Positions 15,669-25,187 of a stretch of 64,000 nt of DNA are shown in pieces; position 1 is the stretch's first letter; each line of letters begins with the position of its first letter. The DNA comes from Hyphomicrobiales bacterium (lineage in GTDB: Bacteria > Pseudomonadota > Alphaproteobacteria > Rhizobiales > Rhizobiaceae). Where the stretch lies: contig UCIT01000004.1 in assembly GCA_900472625.1 (NCBI GenBank), positions 1 through 64,000 of the forward strand, in the 5' to 3' direction. A program made the position numbers and the translations under genes. Below the pieces are notes generated by a model. The model worked only from the letters and a program-made list of their open reading frames with translations. It was not told the origin of the DNA and made no database searches.

Positions 15669-18600
15669 CGTGGCATCCATACTCTCACGAGCGATAACAG
15701 CTTCTCGACGTCGAGCGGTTTGGCCATATAGTCGTTTGCGCCTGCTTCGATACAACGCTGCTGGTCATCCGGCATGGCCTTGGCGGTCAACGTGATGATG
15801 GGCAACTTTTTGAAGGCAGGATTTTTGCGGATGGCACGAGTTGCGGTAAGACCATCCATAACCGGCATCATGACATCCATGAGGACGAGATCAACGGCCG
15901 CGCCTTCTTCCGCTTGGAGCGCGTCCAGAGCCTCTTGCCCGTTTCTCGCGATCTGAACGGTCGCGCCCCGTGGCTCCAGGATGTTCGTTAACGCATAGAC
16001 GTTTCGCACGTCATCCTCAACAACAAGAATCCTACGACCCTCGAGAAGGGCGTCGCGGTTTTGAGCTCTTCGGATCATCTTTTGTTGCTCGTCCGGCAAC
16101 TCCGAAACAACTTGGTGAAGAAACAGCGATACCTCGTCAAGCAGCCTTTCCGGAGACTTGGCCCCCTTGATGATGATTGACTTCGAATAGCGCCTAAGCT
16201 TCTGCTCGTCATCGGCTGATAAAACCCGTCCCGTGTATACGATGACAGGTGGAAACGAATGGTCACTATCCTGGCTGATCGTCTCCAGGAGGGAGTAACC
16301 CGAGGCGTCAGGTAGAGAGAGATCGAGAACCATGCAATCGAAGGTTTGCTGGCGCAGGAGTTTGAGGGTTTCCGCCGCCGTTCCCGCCGCAACAGTCTGG
16401 ACGTCACTGGACGACAGAAGCTTTGTCACCGCGTCTCGCTGCACCTCATTGTCCTCGACGATAAGGACCTTGTGAATTTTTTGCGAGAGCGTCGCCTCAA
16501 GCCTTTCAAGGACCTCGACCAGCTGCTCGCGCTTCACGGGTTTGAGCATGTAGCCAATTGCCCCTAGAGCCAGCGCCGTCTCGGAGTAGTCATCTGCTGA
16601 GACGATGTGGATCGGGATGTGCCTTGTACGAACGTCCCGTTTCAAGCGGTCGAGGACAGAGAGGCCAGATTGATCCGGTAGGCCCACGTCCAGCACAATC
16701 GCCCCGGGCATGTGTTTCTTCGCGAGTTCCAGTGCTTCTTGAGCCGTCGACGCGACCAAGGACCGAAAGTTCATTTCACGGGCAAGATCGCGCAAAATCG
16801 TCGCGAAGGTGTCGTCGTCCTCAATTATCAAAAGCACCCGCTTATCGTTATCGGGAACAGCGCGGTCGTCATCGACGACTTTTAGCCGCATCGGCGCTGG
16901 TTTGGCGGTCTCAAAACCCGGGGCTAAAGTCGGCGCACTCCGGACCTGCAGTTTACCGGCTTCTCGGGAGGCCACGCGAGACGGATCGTAGAACACGGGG
17001 AGACTGACGGTAAACGTGCTTCCATTTCCCTCCCGGCTAACGACATCGATCGCCCCTCCCAGAAGACGGACAAGTTCGCGCGAGATGGAAAGCCCGAGCC
17101 CTGTTCCACCGTATTTTCGGCTGATGGTCCCGTCAGCCTGATGAAACGCATCGAAGATGCTTTGCTGCTGTTCCTTGGCGATACCGATACCCGTATCGGT
17201 CACAGAGAAGCAGATACCCCCCTCAGCGATCGCCTCAACCGTCAAAGTGACCCCGCCTGTGTCTGTGAATTTGAACGCATTGGACAGAAGGTTCTTTAGA
17301 ATCTGCTCAAGCTTTTGCGTATCCGTTTCGATGACCGACGGCACGTCACCAACGAAGTCGACCTTGAAGACCACATTTTTCGTCTTGGCGACCGGAAGAA
17401 ACAGCTGCGACAGTCCGTCACACAACCGTTGAACGAGGATTGCTTCCGGCTTCACCTCCACGTGACCCGCCTCGATTTTTGAAAGATCAAGAATGTCGTT
17501 GATCAGATTGAGAAGGTCATTGCCCGACGACAAGATCGTCTGAGCAAACTTCACCTGTTCCTCTGAAAGGTTGTCCTCTGGATTGTCGGCCAGGAGCTTG
17601 GCCAAGATGAGCGAGGAATTCAGCGGGGTGCGCAGTTCGTGTGACATGTTTGCGAGAAAGTCTGACTTGTAACGGCTCGCCTGTTCCAATTCCCGGGCCT
17701 TGAGCAGCGTCGAGGCATTCGCACGCTCGAGATTGTCGCGTTGCGTCTCCAGTTGCTGCGCTTGTTCCTCGAGCTGCGAATTCGTCTGTTCGAGCTCAAC
17801 CTGTTGCTGTTCAAGACGAATTTGAGACTCTTTGATCGCGCGGCTCTGTTCTTCCAGTTCCTCGTTGGAGACGCGCAGCTCTTCGCCTTGGACTTGTAAT
17901 TCCTCGGACTGGCGCTGTGTTTCCTCCAGCAAGTTTTGAAGTTCGGTCCGATAATTTGCCGAGCGAACTGCCGCGGCGATAGCGGATGAGGCGTGGTCAA
18001 GAAAGACCAACACGGCCTCGTTGACGGGCTTGAGGAAGCCAAGTTCAATGACGGCGTTGGTGGCACCGTCCACTATTGTAGGAGCGATGACCAAATGCCG
18101 CGGTTTGTCGCTCCCCAGCGCAGATCCAAAAGCAATGTACCTGTCCGGCACGTCGTCAATGATTAGAGCCTTCTGCTGTGTGGCGGCTTGACCAAGGAGC
18201 CCCTCGCCCGTGTTGAATTTTTCAGTCACCGCGACATCGGCCGGCACGCCACACGTAGCGGTCTTGTTAAACGAGCGCCCGTCTCCGACAAAAAACACTC
18301 CGGCGACTGCTCCGGCATATTGAGACAGAAACGCAAGGATACTCGCACCCAGTTGCTCTATCCGCTGATCGCCAATGAGCGAAGATGACAAGCCCAACTG
18401 CCCAGTTTGCAACCACTGCTCGCGGCGTCGCGAGAGTGTCGCACGGCGGATAAGGACCCCGACGGCAATGGTGAGAAGGACGCCCAGAGAACCGGACAGC
18501 GCACTGGTCACGGACGCTGTGCTGTACGATGTGGCCATTTCGGCCAACCGCTGCTGACGCAGTGAAGCCTCTTCCTGTCCCATGATCGATATCTGAGACC

Positions 18601-19093
18601 GTATGGCGTCCATCTCAACTTTCCCCCGGTCGGAATTGACGACAGCCAGCGCCGCTTCTGGGCCCTGCGATCGCCGGAGATCGATGGTTTCCTTTAACTC
18701 AGAAAACTTGGCATCGACATGCCGCGCAAGGACCGGAAGTCGCCCCTGCTGGTTCGGATTGTCGTCGATAAGAACACCGATTTCCTCTAGCTTATGCGGG
18801 GCGTTTGCGAGGGCTGCAGTATACGGGTCAAGATAGCGAGCGTTTCCGGTCAGCACAAAGCCTCGCTGACCAGTCTCTGCGTCTTGCATATTTGAAAGCA
18901 ACTCATCCAGGGAGACTATGACTTCGTGCGAATGGACGATGCGGTCATTGTTGGTTCGTAGCTTTTGCAGGTTGAAGTAAGCAAGCGATCCGCTCACAAC
19001 GAAAAAGAAGACCGCTCCGGCGAGGATAAAGACGACAATGGAATCAAGGCCGAGAACGCGCCAGCTAGACTTGGGTACTTCAACATGCGGCAT
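15665..19093 (-). CDS. CHASE3-GAF hybrid histidine kinase with three C-terminal receivers
   Basis: Domain order in this 1142-aa protein: a membrane helix (VVFILAGAVFFFVVSGSLAY), a periplasmic CHASE3 domain with DAETGQRGFVLTG, a second membrane helix near residue 200, a GAF domain (about 240-390), a long coiled coil rich in EEL and QLE, HisKA (LANMSHELRTPLNS), HATPase (NLLSNAFKFTDTGG, GTGLGLSIS), then three receivers with LDVGLPDQSG, LDLSLPDASG and MDVMMPVMDG. It would sense an envelope signal and pass phosphate within itself or to the downstream hybrid kinase. The ATG at 19093 (MPHVEVPK) is chosen because it sits just before the first membrane helix; the longer frame adds 47 residues without a ribosome site. 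Confidence 0.92.
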   Translation of the reverse strand: MPHVEVPKSSWRVLGLDSIVVFILAGAVFFFVVSGSLAYFNLQKLRTNNDRIVHSHEVIVSLDELLSNMQDAETGQRGFVLTGNARYLDPYTAALANAPHKLEEIGVLIDDNPNQQGRLPVLARHVDAKFSELKETIDLRRSQGPEAALAVVNSDRGKVEMDAIRSQISIMGQEEASLRQQRLAEMATSYSTASVTSALSGSLGVLLTIAVGVLIRRATLSRRREQWLQTGQLGLSSSLIGDQRIEQLGASILAFLSQYAGAVAGVFFVGDGRSFNKTATCGVPADVAVTEKFNTGEGLLGQAATQQKALIIDDVPDRYIAFGSALGSDKPRHLVIAPTIVDGATNAVIELGFLKPVNEAVLVFLDHASSAIAAAVRSANYRTELQNLLEETQRQSEELQVQGEELRVSNEELEEQSRAIKESQIRLEQQQVELEQTNSQLEEQAQQLETQRDNLERANASTLLKARELEQASRYKSDFLANMSHELRTPLNSSLILAKLLADNPEDNLSEEQVKFAQTILSSGNDLLNLINDILDLSKIEAGHVEVKPEAILVQRLCDGLSQLFLPVAKTKNVVFKVDFVGDVPSVIETDTQKLEQILKNLLSNAFKFTDTGGVTLTVEAIAEGGICFSVTDTGIGIAKEQQQSIFDAFHQADGTISRKYGGTGLGLSISRELVRLLGGAIDVVSREGNGSTFTVSLPVFYDPSRVASREAGKLQVRSAPTLAPGFETAKPAPMRLKVVDDDRAVPDNDKRVLLIIEDDDTFATILRDLAREMNFRSLVASTAQEALELAKKHMPGAIVLDVGLPDQSGLSVLDRLKRDVRTRHIPIHIVSADDYSETALALGAIGYMLKPVKREQLVEVLERLEATLSQKIHKVLIVEDNEVQRDAVTKLLSSSDVQTVAAGTAAETLKLLRQQTFDCMVLDLSLPDASGYSLLETISQDSDHSFPPVIVYTGRVLSADDEQKLRRYSKSIIIKGAKSPERLLDEVSLFLHQVVSELPDEQQKMIRRAQNRDALLEGRRILVVEDDVRNVYALTNILEPRGATVQIARNGQEALDALQAEEGAAVDLVLMDVMMPVMDGLTATRAIRKNPAFKKLPIITLTAKAMPDDQQRCIEAGANDYMAKPLDVEKLLSLVRVWMPR

Positions 19094-19420
19094 CTGCGAA
19101 CTCGTCTCGATGGAGTAGAATCGTTGCAACCTTATGAAGCAAACACACTGATGCGTCGCGTCCCATTTCATTGCGCCCGCGCGAAATAGGGCCCGGAGGA
19201 GCGCCGTCAAGTCCAAGCAGCGTGACAGGACCAATTCGCGTGAAACAACGCCATTGTAAGTACCGCGCTACTCTTCGAAGCTCACAGCTAAGCTGGCCTG
19301 GCTTTCGCTACCCACGCGGCTGGCCCCACGTTGTTTTCAGCCCGAGTGTATTTAACCGGAACCTTTTTCCCGTTTACGCGTTCGTGAGTGCGTTTGTGCG
19401 TTTAGACCCGAGGGAAGCCA
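19094..19420. other. Divergent promoter region
   Basis: About 330 bases separate the giant kinase gene (leftward) from a receiver gene (rightward). The rightward side has an EcfG-type site at 19358-19382. No matching site faces the kinase operon. Confidence 0.5.
19358..19382 (+). promoter_or_regulatory. EcfG-type promoter of the receiver gene
   Basis: GGAAC, 16 bases, CGTT: the full -35/-10 pattern of EcfG (RpoE2) promoters, ending 38 bases before the start codon of the receiver gene. Confidence 0.8.
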
Positions 19421-19798
19421 ATGACAACTGATATGCTTTCCGTTCTGGTCGTGGAGGACGAGGCGCTCATTAGATTGAGCCTAGTGGCGGACCTAGAAGA
19501 TGCAGGTTTCAGGGTGTTTGAGGCTTGCACGGCTGACCAGGCGTTGGACATATTCAATCTCGATCAAGGCATCGAGGCTCTTTTCACGGACATCGACATG
19601 CCAGGCTCGCTTGACGGACTGCAACTAGCGAGGATTGTGCGCAAAACCTGGCCGCACGTCGCGATCATTCTGACGTCGGGACATTTAAAAGTTGGCAAAG
19701 CCGATCTCCCCGTGGACGCGCCTTTCTTATCGAAGCCATACGACGTTGGGCGTGTCGTAAACCATATCCGAGAACTGGCTCGTCGCCAGTTGTCATGA
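19421..19798 (+). CDS. Single-domain response regulator
   Basis: The 125-aa product is one receiver: VVEDE acidic pair, Asp57 in TDIDMPG, the Ser in LTSGH and Lys in LSKPY. It has no output domain. It shares DGLQLARIVRKTWP-type sequence with the receivers at 49825 and 58127. Single receivers of this type often work in phosphorelays with HWE kinases in the general stress response. A predicted EcfG promoter directly upstream fits that. Confidence 0.88.
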   Translation: MTTDMLSVLVVEDEALIRLSLVADLEDAGFRVFEACTADQALDIFNLDQGIEALFTDIDMPGSLDGLQLARIVRKTWPHVAIILTSGHLKVGKADLPVDAPFLSKPYDVGRVVNHIRELARRQLS

Positions 19799-19895
19799 CA
19801 TTGCTTAGACTGAACCTTTAGGCCATAGGTCAATGGCTGCCTGAAAAAATCGTAAACTCACAACCTCCCATAGGCATACCGGATATGGAAATCTG

Positions 19896-21824
19896 ATGGC
19901 ATTGGTCAAAACATCCCAGCTTGGCGTGAAGGCGAACCCCAGCAAGAGGGTTTCAGGAACGGTTGTTGCGGATGAGAAGATCGCCGCAACTCGTCGGTCT
20001 CAAGACCGATCCCGCCTTCGCCAACAGAAGGCGGCCGAACGAATTGGCGCTGCAACGGAAGAACTGGCTGCCGGAGTGACAGAGGCGGCATCAGCCGCAG
20101 AACAACTCAGGCGCGCACTCGAGCAGATCGCCGCCGGCGCTGAGGAAGCTGCGGGAGCGGCACATGAATCCCTGTCGGCTACGGTACATTTGTCCTCGAG
20201 GTTCTCGGAGGCGAGAGCAGAAGCCGACTTAGCACGCAAACGAACCGAGGGTCTCCAGACCTCCGTAATTGAGGCGGCTGCGCAAATTGAGGCGTCTATC
20301 AGCGCTATAGAACGCAATTCCTCAATGCAAATCGCGTCTGTTTCGGTTATCGAAAGACTTCAACTTCAGGCCGAGAATATATCGGCTGCGACCTCGGCCG
20401 TGGCCGATATATCAGATCGTACCAACCTCTTGGCCTTGAATGCAGCGATCGAAGCAGCGCGCGCCGGCGACAACGGTCGAGGTTTTGCGGTGGTTGCCGA
20501 CGAGGTCCGCTCCCTGGCGGAAGTCGCCGAGCGGAGTTCACGAGAGGTGAATCAACATGCGGCTCGAATTTCCGAAGGGGTCCGCCTAATCTCAGATCGT
20601 ATCAAGTCCGCTGCGGCAACGGCCGAAGAACAGAGTTTGAACGGCAGAGTTGTCGTAGAAGAACTACACGCAATTCGCTCGGTTCTGAGTTTGCTATCTA
20701 ACAACAGTCAGACGATCCTGATTGCAGCGATCGAGGCTGAGTCCGCGGCACGTGAAGCCCAAAAGGGCTCCGAAACGGTTTCGGCCGCCGCAGAAGAGCA
20801 ATCAGCAGCCGCGTCTCAAGCCCAGCGAGCAGTTCAACAGCAGAGCTCCGCGTTAGAGCAAAGTCAGCAAACCGCACAGTCCCTAGCCGCGTTAGCCGAC
20901 GAACTCCTCTCCGGTGACAACCGGTCATCACGTGCCGAAGAACTCAGTTCGGCAGCTGAAGAACTCTCAGCCATGGTTCAAGAACTTTCGAGCGCCGCCG
21001 GCGAAATCCTGATCGCGGTCGATCAGATAAGCCGCGGGGCTGAAGCGCAGGCCGCGTCCACCCTTCAGGCCAACTCGGCAATGGCTCAGATCGAGCGCAG
21101 TGCTGCTCAAACGCACGATAATGCAAGTCAGGCAGCCGGACATTCTAACGAAATCAGAAATCTGATTGCAAAAAACAAAGCAGGGTTGGGCAAAATATCC
21201 CTGAGCATCGCAGCGACCGTCTCAGAGACAAAAGCGGGCTTGGCTGAGCTGAATACCCTCGGCGAACTAGGATTTCAGATTCAGCGCACTGTAGACCGGA
21301 TGGTTCTCGTTGCGGTTCAGACAAACATGCTTGCGGTGAGCGGTTCGGTCGAGGCTGCAAGGGCAAGCGACGCTGGACGTGGTTTTGCCGTCGTTTCGAC
21401 GGACATTCGAAAACTTGCCCAGGATGCCGCTGACAACGTCGACGGGGTCAAAGACAATGTTCGACTGATCCAGCTTCAGATTGTCGGCGTCCAGCGCGAA
21501 TTGGAAGCCATTATTGTCTCTTCGGAGTCCGAAATCGCACGCAGCCAGACGATACTAGATCGTTTGAGTGCAGCAGATGACGATGTCGGGGCAATGATAC
21601 AAAGCAATTCGACAATCCTTGAAGCCGCCCAGGCAATTCTCGTTGCCTCAAAGCAAGTCCAAATCGGCACACAACAGATTTCGTCAGTGGCGCAAGAGGC
21701 AAGCGCGGCTTGCTCACAGGCGGCGACTGCTGCAAGGCAGCAATCAAGGGGTGCGGAAGACCTGGCTGCAGCGGTTGAGGAAATAGCATCGTTGGCAGAC
21801 GAACTTCAGATATCCGGCAGCTAA
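19896..21824 (+). CDS. Soluble methyl-accepting chemotaxis protein with two signalling hairpins
   Basis: This 642-aa protein has no membrane segment and no ligand domain; it is nearly all helical coiled coil. The conserved MCP tip occurs at about residues 175-210 ([20 protein letters not shown], then [14 protein letters not shown]). A second, diverged tip occurs at about 470-510 ([20 protein letters not shown], then GRGFAVV). Glu/Gln-rich stretches such as [20 protein letters not shown] could be methylation sites. It heads a chemosensory operon, so it is presumably the receptor for the CheW/CheA pair encoded downstream. Input must come from a partner protein or from the cytoplasm. Confidence 0.92.
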   Translation: MALVKTSQLGVKANPSKRVSGTVVADEKIAATRRSQDRSRLRQQKAAERIGAATEELAAGVTEAASAAEQLRRALEQIAAGAEEAAGAAHESLSATVHLSSRFSEARAEADLARKRTEGLQTSVIEAAAQIEASISAIERNSSMQIASVSVIERLQLQAENISAATSAVADISDRTNLLALNAAIEAARAGDNGRGFAVVADEVRSLAEVAERSSREVNQHAARISEGVRLISDRIKSAAATAEEQSLNGRVVVEELHAIRSVLSLLSNNSQTILIAAIEAESAAREAQKGSETVSAAAEEQSAAASQAQRAVQQQSSALEQSQQTAQSLAALADELLSGDNRSSRAEELSSAAEELSAMVQELSSAAGEILIAVDQISRGAEAQAASTLQANSAMAQIERSAAQTHDNASQAAGHSNEIRNLIAKNKAGLGKISLSIAATVSETKAGLAELNTLGELGFQIQRTVDRMVLVAVQTNMLAVSGSVEAARASDAGRGFAVVSTDIRKLAQDAADNVDGVKDNVRLIQLQIVGVQRELEAIIVSSESEIARSQTILDRLSAADDDVGAMIQSNSTILEAAQAILVASKQVQIGTQQISSVAQEASAACSQAATAARQQSRGAEDLAAAVEEIASLADELQISGS

Positions 21825-21828
21825 GGCG

Positions 21829-23235
21829 ATGGAGAACTCGCAGTCGACAGCACGAAATCGGCTTGTATTTTGCGTCGGGGATACACGTCACGAGATTGAT
21901 GCGGACTTAGTGTTGGAGGTTGTCAGGGCCTCGCATTTAACACGAGTTCCAAATGGCCCCCAAGCTCTCAAGGGAATAGCTAACTTCAAAGGTCGACCTG
22001 TACCCGTTGTGTCGATGCGCTTTATCTTGAACGGGTTCGACAGCTCTTCGATCAACGACGGCAAGATGATTATCTACGATCACGGCCAAATCATTGGGCT
22101 CCTCGTAGACGAAGTTCTCCGCCTGTCGAGCGACGATTCTGCAACGCCAGTGTTGGCTTTGCGCGAAATACTAGAAATGCAGTTCAAGTTATCCCGGCGT
22201 GCGTCTGATTTCCGCTTGGATCGCATCAGCCGGAACACTGAGATTGCGGTACCGGCCGAGACGACAGCACTGCTTTCTTTTCGGGCCTCGGGTCAGCTTT
22301 ACGGCTTGCCACTTGAGCACGTCCGTGAGGTCGTGGCACTTGGTGATGCAATCTCCGCTTTTCCGGGCGCTGGCCAAGCGGTCGTTGGCGTCGTCGCCAT
22401 TCGAGATATATCCTTGCCCCTGTTATCGCTAGCGTCTCTAATGGGGCTAGAAACCGACCAAGTCGACCCGAATAACTCCCGTGCCATCGTCGTAGCCAAC
22501 GGAGCTGACTTGATTGGCTTGGTCGTCGATGAGATCGACGTCATCCATCGGTTGGCGAAGGAACACATTGATCCTGTTCCCGCGGTGTTGCAAAGAGGCC
22601 GCGGCGAAGGCCAGATTGAAGCTGTAGGCAGAATTTCGAATGAAGGTCTTTTGATCGCCATTCTCTCACCGGAGAAGTTGTTCGCCGAGCATTCCGTCAC
22701 TCATGCCGTCAGCCAAACATCTGGAGCCCGTGGAATGGAGAAAACCCTGGCGTTCCAGGCGACTGAGCAGTTTCTGATTTTTCAGCTGGGTGACGAAAAC
22801 TACGGCCTGCCTGTCGGCGCTGTGGATGAAGTCCTACGCCTGCCCGAGGAGATTACTCGACTTCCTGGCGCGCCTGAATTCGTGCTGGGCGTGGCGAACG
22901 TCAGGGGCAAGGCCGTCCCGATGATTGATCAACGCCGGCGCTTCGAAGCGTCGGCCTCTTTGCGATCGAAGAGCGCGCGGGCGATCATCGTCACAATGAG
23001 CGCGCTGCAAGTGGGCTTTGTCGTCGACAGTGTTTCGGAGGTCAAGGCGATACCGACGATCGCGCTGTCATCGACCCCTGAACTGTCTGCAGAACACGAC
23101 AGTGTTTTCGACCGCATCGCGCATCTCGAAAGCGACGGCTCGATGATTTTGCTGATCGACCCACGACAGCTTCTGAGCCGAACGGAGACCGACCTCATAG
23201 CCACTCTTGCGATAGGAAAGCCTGGTGGTGACTGA
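21829..23235 (+). CDS. cheW: CheW protein with three tandem CheW domains
   Basis: The 468-aa product contains three consecutive CheW-like units. The first (about 10-125) has LVFCVGDTRHEIDADLV and GIANFKGRPVPVV; the second (about 155-290) has LLSFRASGQLYGLPLEHVRE; the third (about 320-455) has FLIFQLGDENYGLPVGAVDE and GVANVRGKAVPMID. Ordinary CheW has one unit of about 150 aa. Multi-unit CheW proteins can bridge several kinase or receptor units in an array. It starts four bases after the MCP gene stops. Confidence 0.92.
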   Translation: MENSQSTARNRLVFCVGDTRHEIDADLVLEVVRASHLTRVPNGPQALKGIANFKGRPVPVVSMRFILNGFDSSSINDGKMIIYDHGQIIGLLVDEVLRLSSDDSATPVLALREILEMQFKLSRRASDFRLDRISRNTEIAVPAETTALLSFRASGQLYGLPLEHVREVVALGDAISAFPGAGQAVVGVVAIRDISLPLLSLASLMGLETDQVDPNNSRAIVVANGADLIGLVVDEIDVIHRLAKEHIDPVPAVLQRGRGEGQIEAVGRISNEGLLIAILSPEKLFAEHSVTHAVSQTSGARGMEKTLAFQATEQFLIFQLGDENYGLPVGAVDEVLRLPEEITRLPGAPEFVLGVANVRGKAVPMIDQRRRFEASASLRSKSARAIIVTMSALQVGFVVDSVSEVKAIPTIALSSTPELSAEHDSVFDRIAHLESDGSMILLIDPRQLLSRTETDLIATLAIGKPGGD

Positions 23236-23238
23236 GCC

Positions 23239-24321
23239 GTGATCCGTCTTCTCGTCGTCGAGGACTCCGCCCTGATGCGGAAATTGCTAGGTGGAATTTT
23301 TTCCACGGAAATGGGGTTCGATGTGCAGTTTGCGCGCAACGGCGTGGAGGCTTTGAAGACGCTTAAGGTATTTCGACCTGACGTAGTGACCTTGGACATT
23401 CACATGCCGGGGATGGATGGCCTCGAGTGCCTTGATCGCATTATGCTGGAATACCCCTGCCCGGTCGTCATGGTTTCATCTCTCACGGAGGAAGGAGCGG
23501 AAGAGACGCTACGAGCGCTGGAGATTGGCGCAGTCGATTTCGTTGCCAAACCTGGTGGAGCCATATCCTTGGGAATTGACGACCTTGCCCCTCTCCTGAT
23601 CGAAAAGGTTAGCTTGGCAGCCACCGTTCGAATACGAAGAAGTCGCCGTCTAGCCGAACGAGTACGGCTGGCGACGTCGCCGGTCACCCACTCAAAAACC
23701 ACGGGTGTTGTAAGTTTTGGCAACACTTTGGCAAAGAAAGCGAAGTCCGCGCGTGGTATCGTTCTTGTTGGCGCATCGACGGGTGGACCACCGGCCCTTG
23801 ATGCGGTTCTGACAAATCTACCAGCGGAGTTCGATTGGCCGGTTGTGGTAGCACAACACATGCCCGCATCATTTACGGGTCCGCTCGCGCGCCGCCTGGA
23901 CAAGATATGTCCAATGAAGGTGACCGAAGTGACCCGGCAAACAAACCTGGAGCCTGGCAATATTTACGTTGCAAAAGGGGACGCCGACATCATCGTCTCC
24001 TTTCGAGGCGGCTCTTTGGTTGTGACGGCAGCTCCTGCTGATGAAAACTTTCCCTGGCACCCAAGCGTCGACCGTCTCGTGCAATCTGCAATGAGACACG
24101 TGCCTGCGACAGATTTGGTCGGCGTACTCATGACGGGAATGGGAAATGACGGGGCGACTGCCATGACCGAGTTGCACGTGGCTGGCGGACACACTATTGC
24201 CGAGGCAGAAGAGACAGCCGTCGTCTGGGGTATGCCGGGCGAGTTGGTACGCATGAACGGAGCTACCGAAATCAAGCGCCTAGATCAGATTGGCCAGTCA
24301 ATAAAAGATCGGTTGAAATGA
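23239..24321 (+). CDS. cheB: Chemotaxis response regulator methylesterase CheB
   Basis: The 360-aa protein has the full CheB layout: a receiver (residues 1-120, Asp53 in TLDIHMPGMDG, Lys in VAKPGG), a basic linker, and a methylesterase domain with Ser180 (GASTGG), the His of VVAQHMP near 207 and the Asp of GMGNDGA near 300. It removes methyl groups from the MCP when phosphorylated by CheA. The start is a GTG three bases after the CheW stop. Its last four bases overlap the cheR start. Confidence 0.95.
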   Translation: MIRLLVVEDSALMRKLLGGIFSTEMGFDVQFARNGVEALKTLKVFRPDVVTLDIHMPGMDGLECLDRIMLEYPCPVVMVSSLTEEGAEETLRALEIGAVDFVAKPGGAISLGIDDLAPLLIEKVSLAATVRIRRSRRLAERVRLATSPVTHSKTTGVVSFGNTLAKKAKSARGIVLVGASTGGPPALDAVLTNLPAEFDWPVVVAQHMPASFTGPLARRLDKICPMKVTEVTRQTNLEPGNIYVAKGDADIIVSFRGGSLVVTAAPADENFPWHPSVDRLVQSAMRHVPATDLVGVLMTGMGNDGATAMTELHVAGGHTIAEAEETAVVWGMPGELVRMNGATEIKRLDQIGQSIKDRLK

Positions 24322-25187
24322 TGGCGATTCCGCCGCTCAGTATGGATTCAACCGGATTAAGCTCGCTGTCGGAGGCTGAGCTGAATGAAATTTGTGCAAT
24401 CATCTATAATCGCAGTGGCATGGTGTTTGGGGAAACCAAACGCTATTACATCGAACGTCGCGTTGCGGACCTGCTTAACCACCGACAGGCACTGTCAGTC
24501 AGAAACTACATCTCGATGCTTCATGGGGATTTGGCCGAAACCGAATTCCTCATCAACAGCTTCACAGTCAATGAGACCTACTTCTACCGCGAGGCTCATC
24601 AACTGGCGTGCCTCAGCAATTCAATTCTTCCCGAAATAATTCGATCGAAAGGCCCGGGTGACCGCATACGCATATGGTCAATGCCTTGCTCTAGCGGGGA
24701 AGAACCATACTCAATTGCAATTTGGCTCCTTGAAAACTGGGACTTGGTAGATGCGTATAATATCGAAATTGTCGGATCAGACATTGATACCTCGATTCTA
24801 CGACAAGCGACGCTCGGAATTTACGGTCAGCGATCGTTGTCAAAACTGTCGTCGGAGGTCATCGAACGTTATTTCGAAAATCAGAACGACCAGCAGCGGC
24901 AGATCATCGGCGACCTCAGGGAGTCGGTCACGTTTGTAAAAGGTAACATCGTGGATCGGCAGACATTGTCGACCCTGGGGCGTTTCGACGTAATTTTCTG
25001 CCGAAACCTGCTCATATATTTCGACGACGATGCACGGGAGGCGGCGGTCCGAAATATTCACGAGATGCTTTATCCAGGCGGGTACATTTGCCTCGGACAC
25101 ACAGAATCGATGTCTAGGATATCCGAAACCTTTCAAGCCGTTCGATTTCCTGACGCCATCGTCTATCGAGAAGCGGAGGCACGGTAG
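24318..25187 (+). CDS. cheR: Chemotaxis methyltransferase CheR
   Basis: The 289-aa protein shows the CheR N-terminal helical domain (YYIERRVADLLNHRQALSVR), NETYFYRE, the SAM site IRIWSMPCSSGEEPYSIAIW, VGSDID and the closing FDVIFCRNLLIYF. It adds methyl groups to receptor glutamates. The ATG overlaps the cheB stop by four bases and cheA follows with no gap, so the three are coupled. Confidence 0.95.
   Translation: MMAIPPLSMDSTGLSSLSEAELNEICAIIYNRSGMVFGETKRYYIERRVADLLNHRQALSVRNYISMLHGDLAETEFLINSFTVNETYFYREAHQLACLSNSILPEIIRSKGPGDRIRIWSMPCSSGEEPYSIAIWLLENWDLVDAYNIEIVGSDIDTSILRQATLGIYGQRSLSKLSSEVIERYFENQNDQQRQIIGDLRESVTFVKGNIVDRQTLSTLGRFDVIFCRNLLIYFDDDAREAAVRNIHEMLYPGGYICLGHTESMSRISETFQAVRFPDAIVYREAEAR

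Noticed and set aside
14829..15755. Longer CheR start at 15755
   Set aside because: The extra residues lie within the kinase coding region; the ATGA overlap at 15668 is the natural start.
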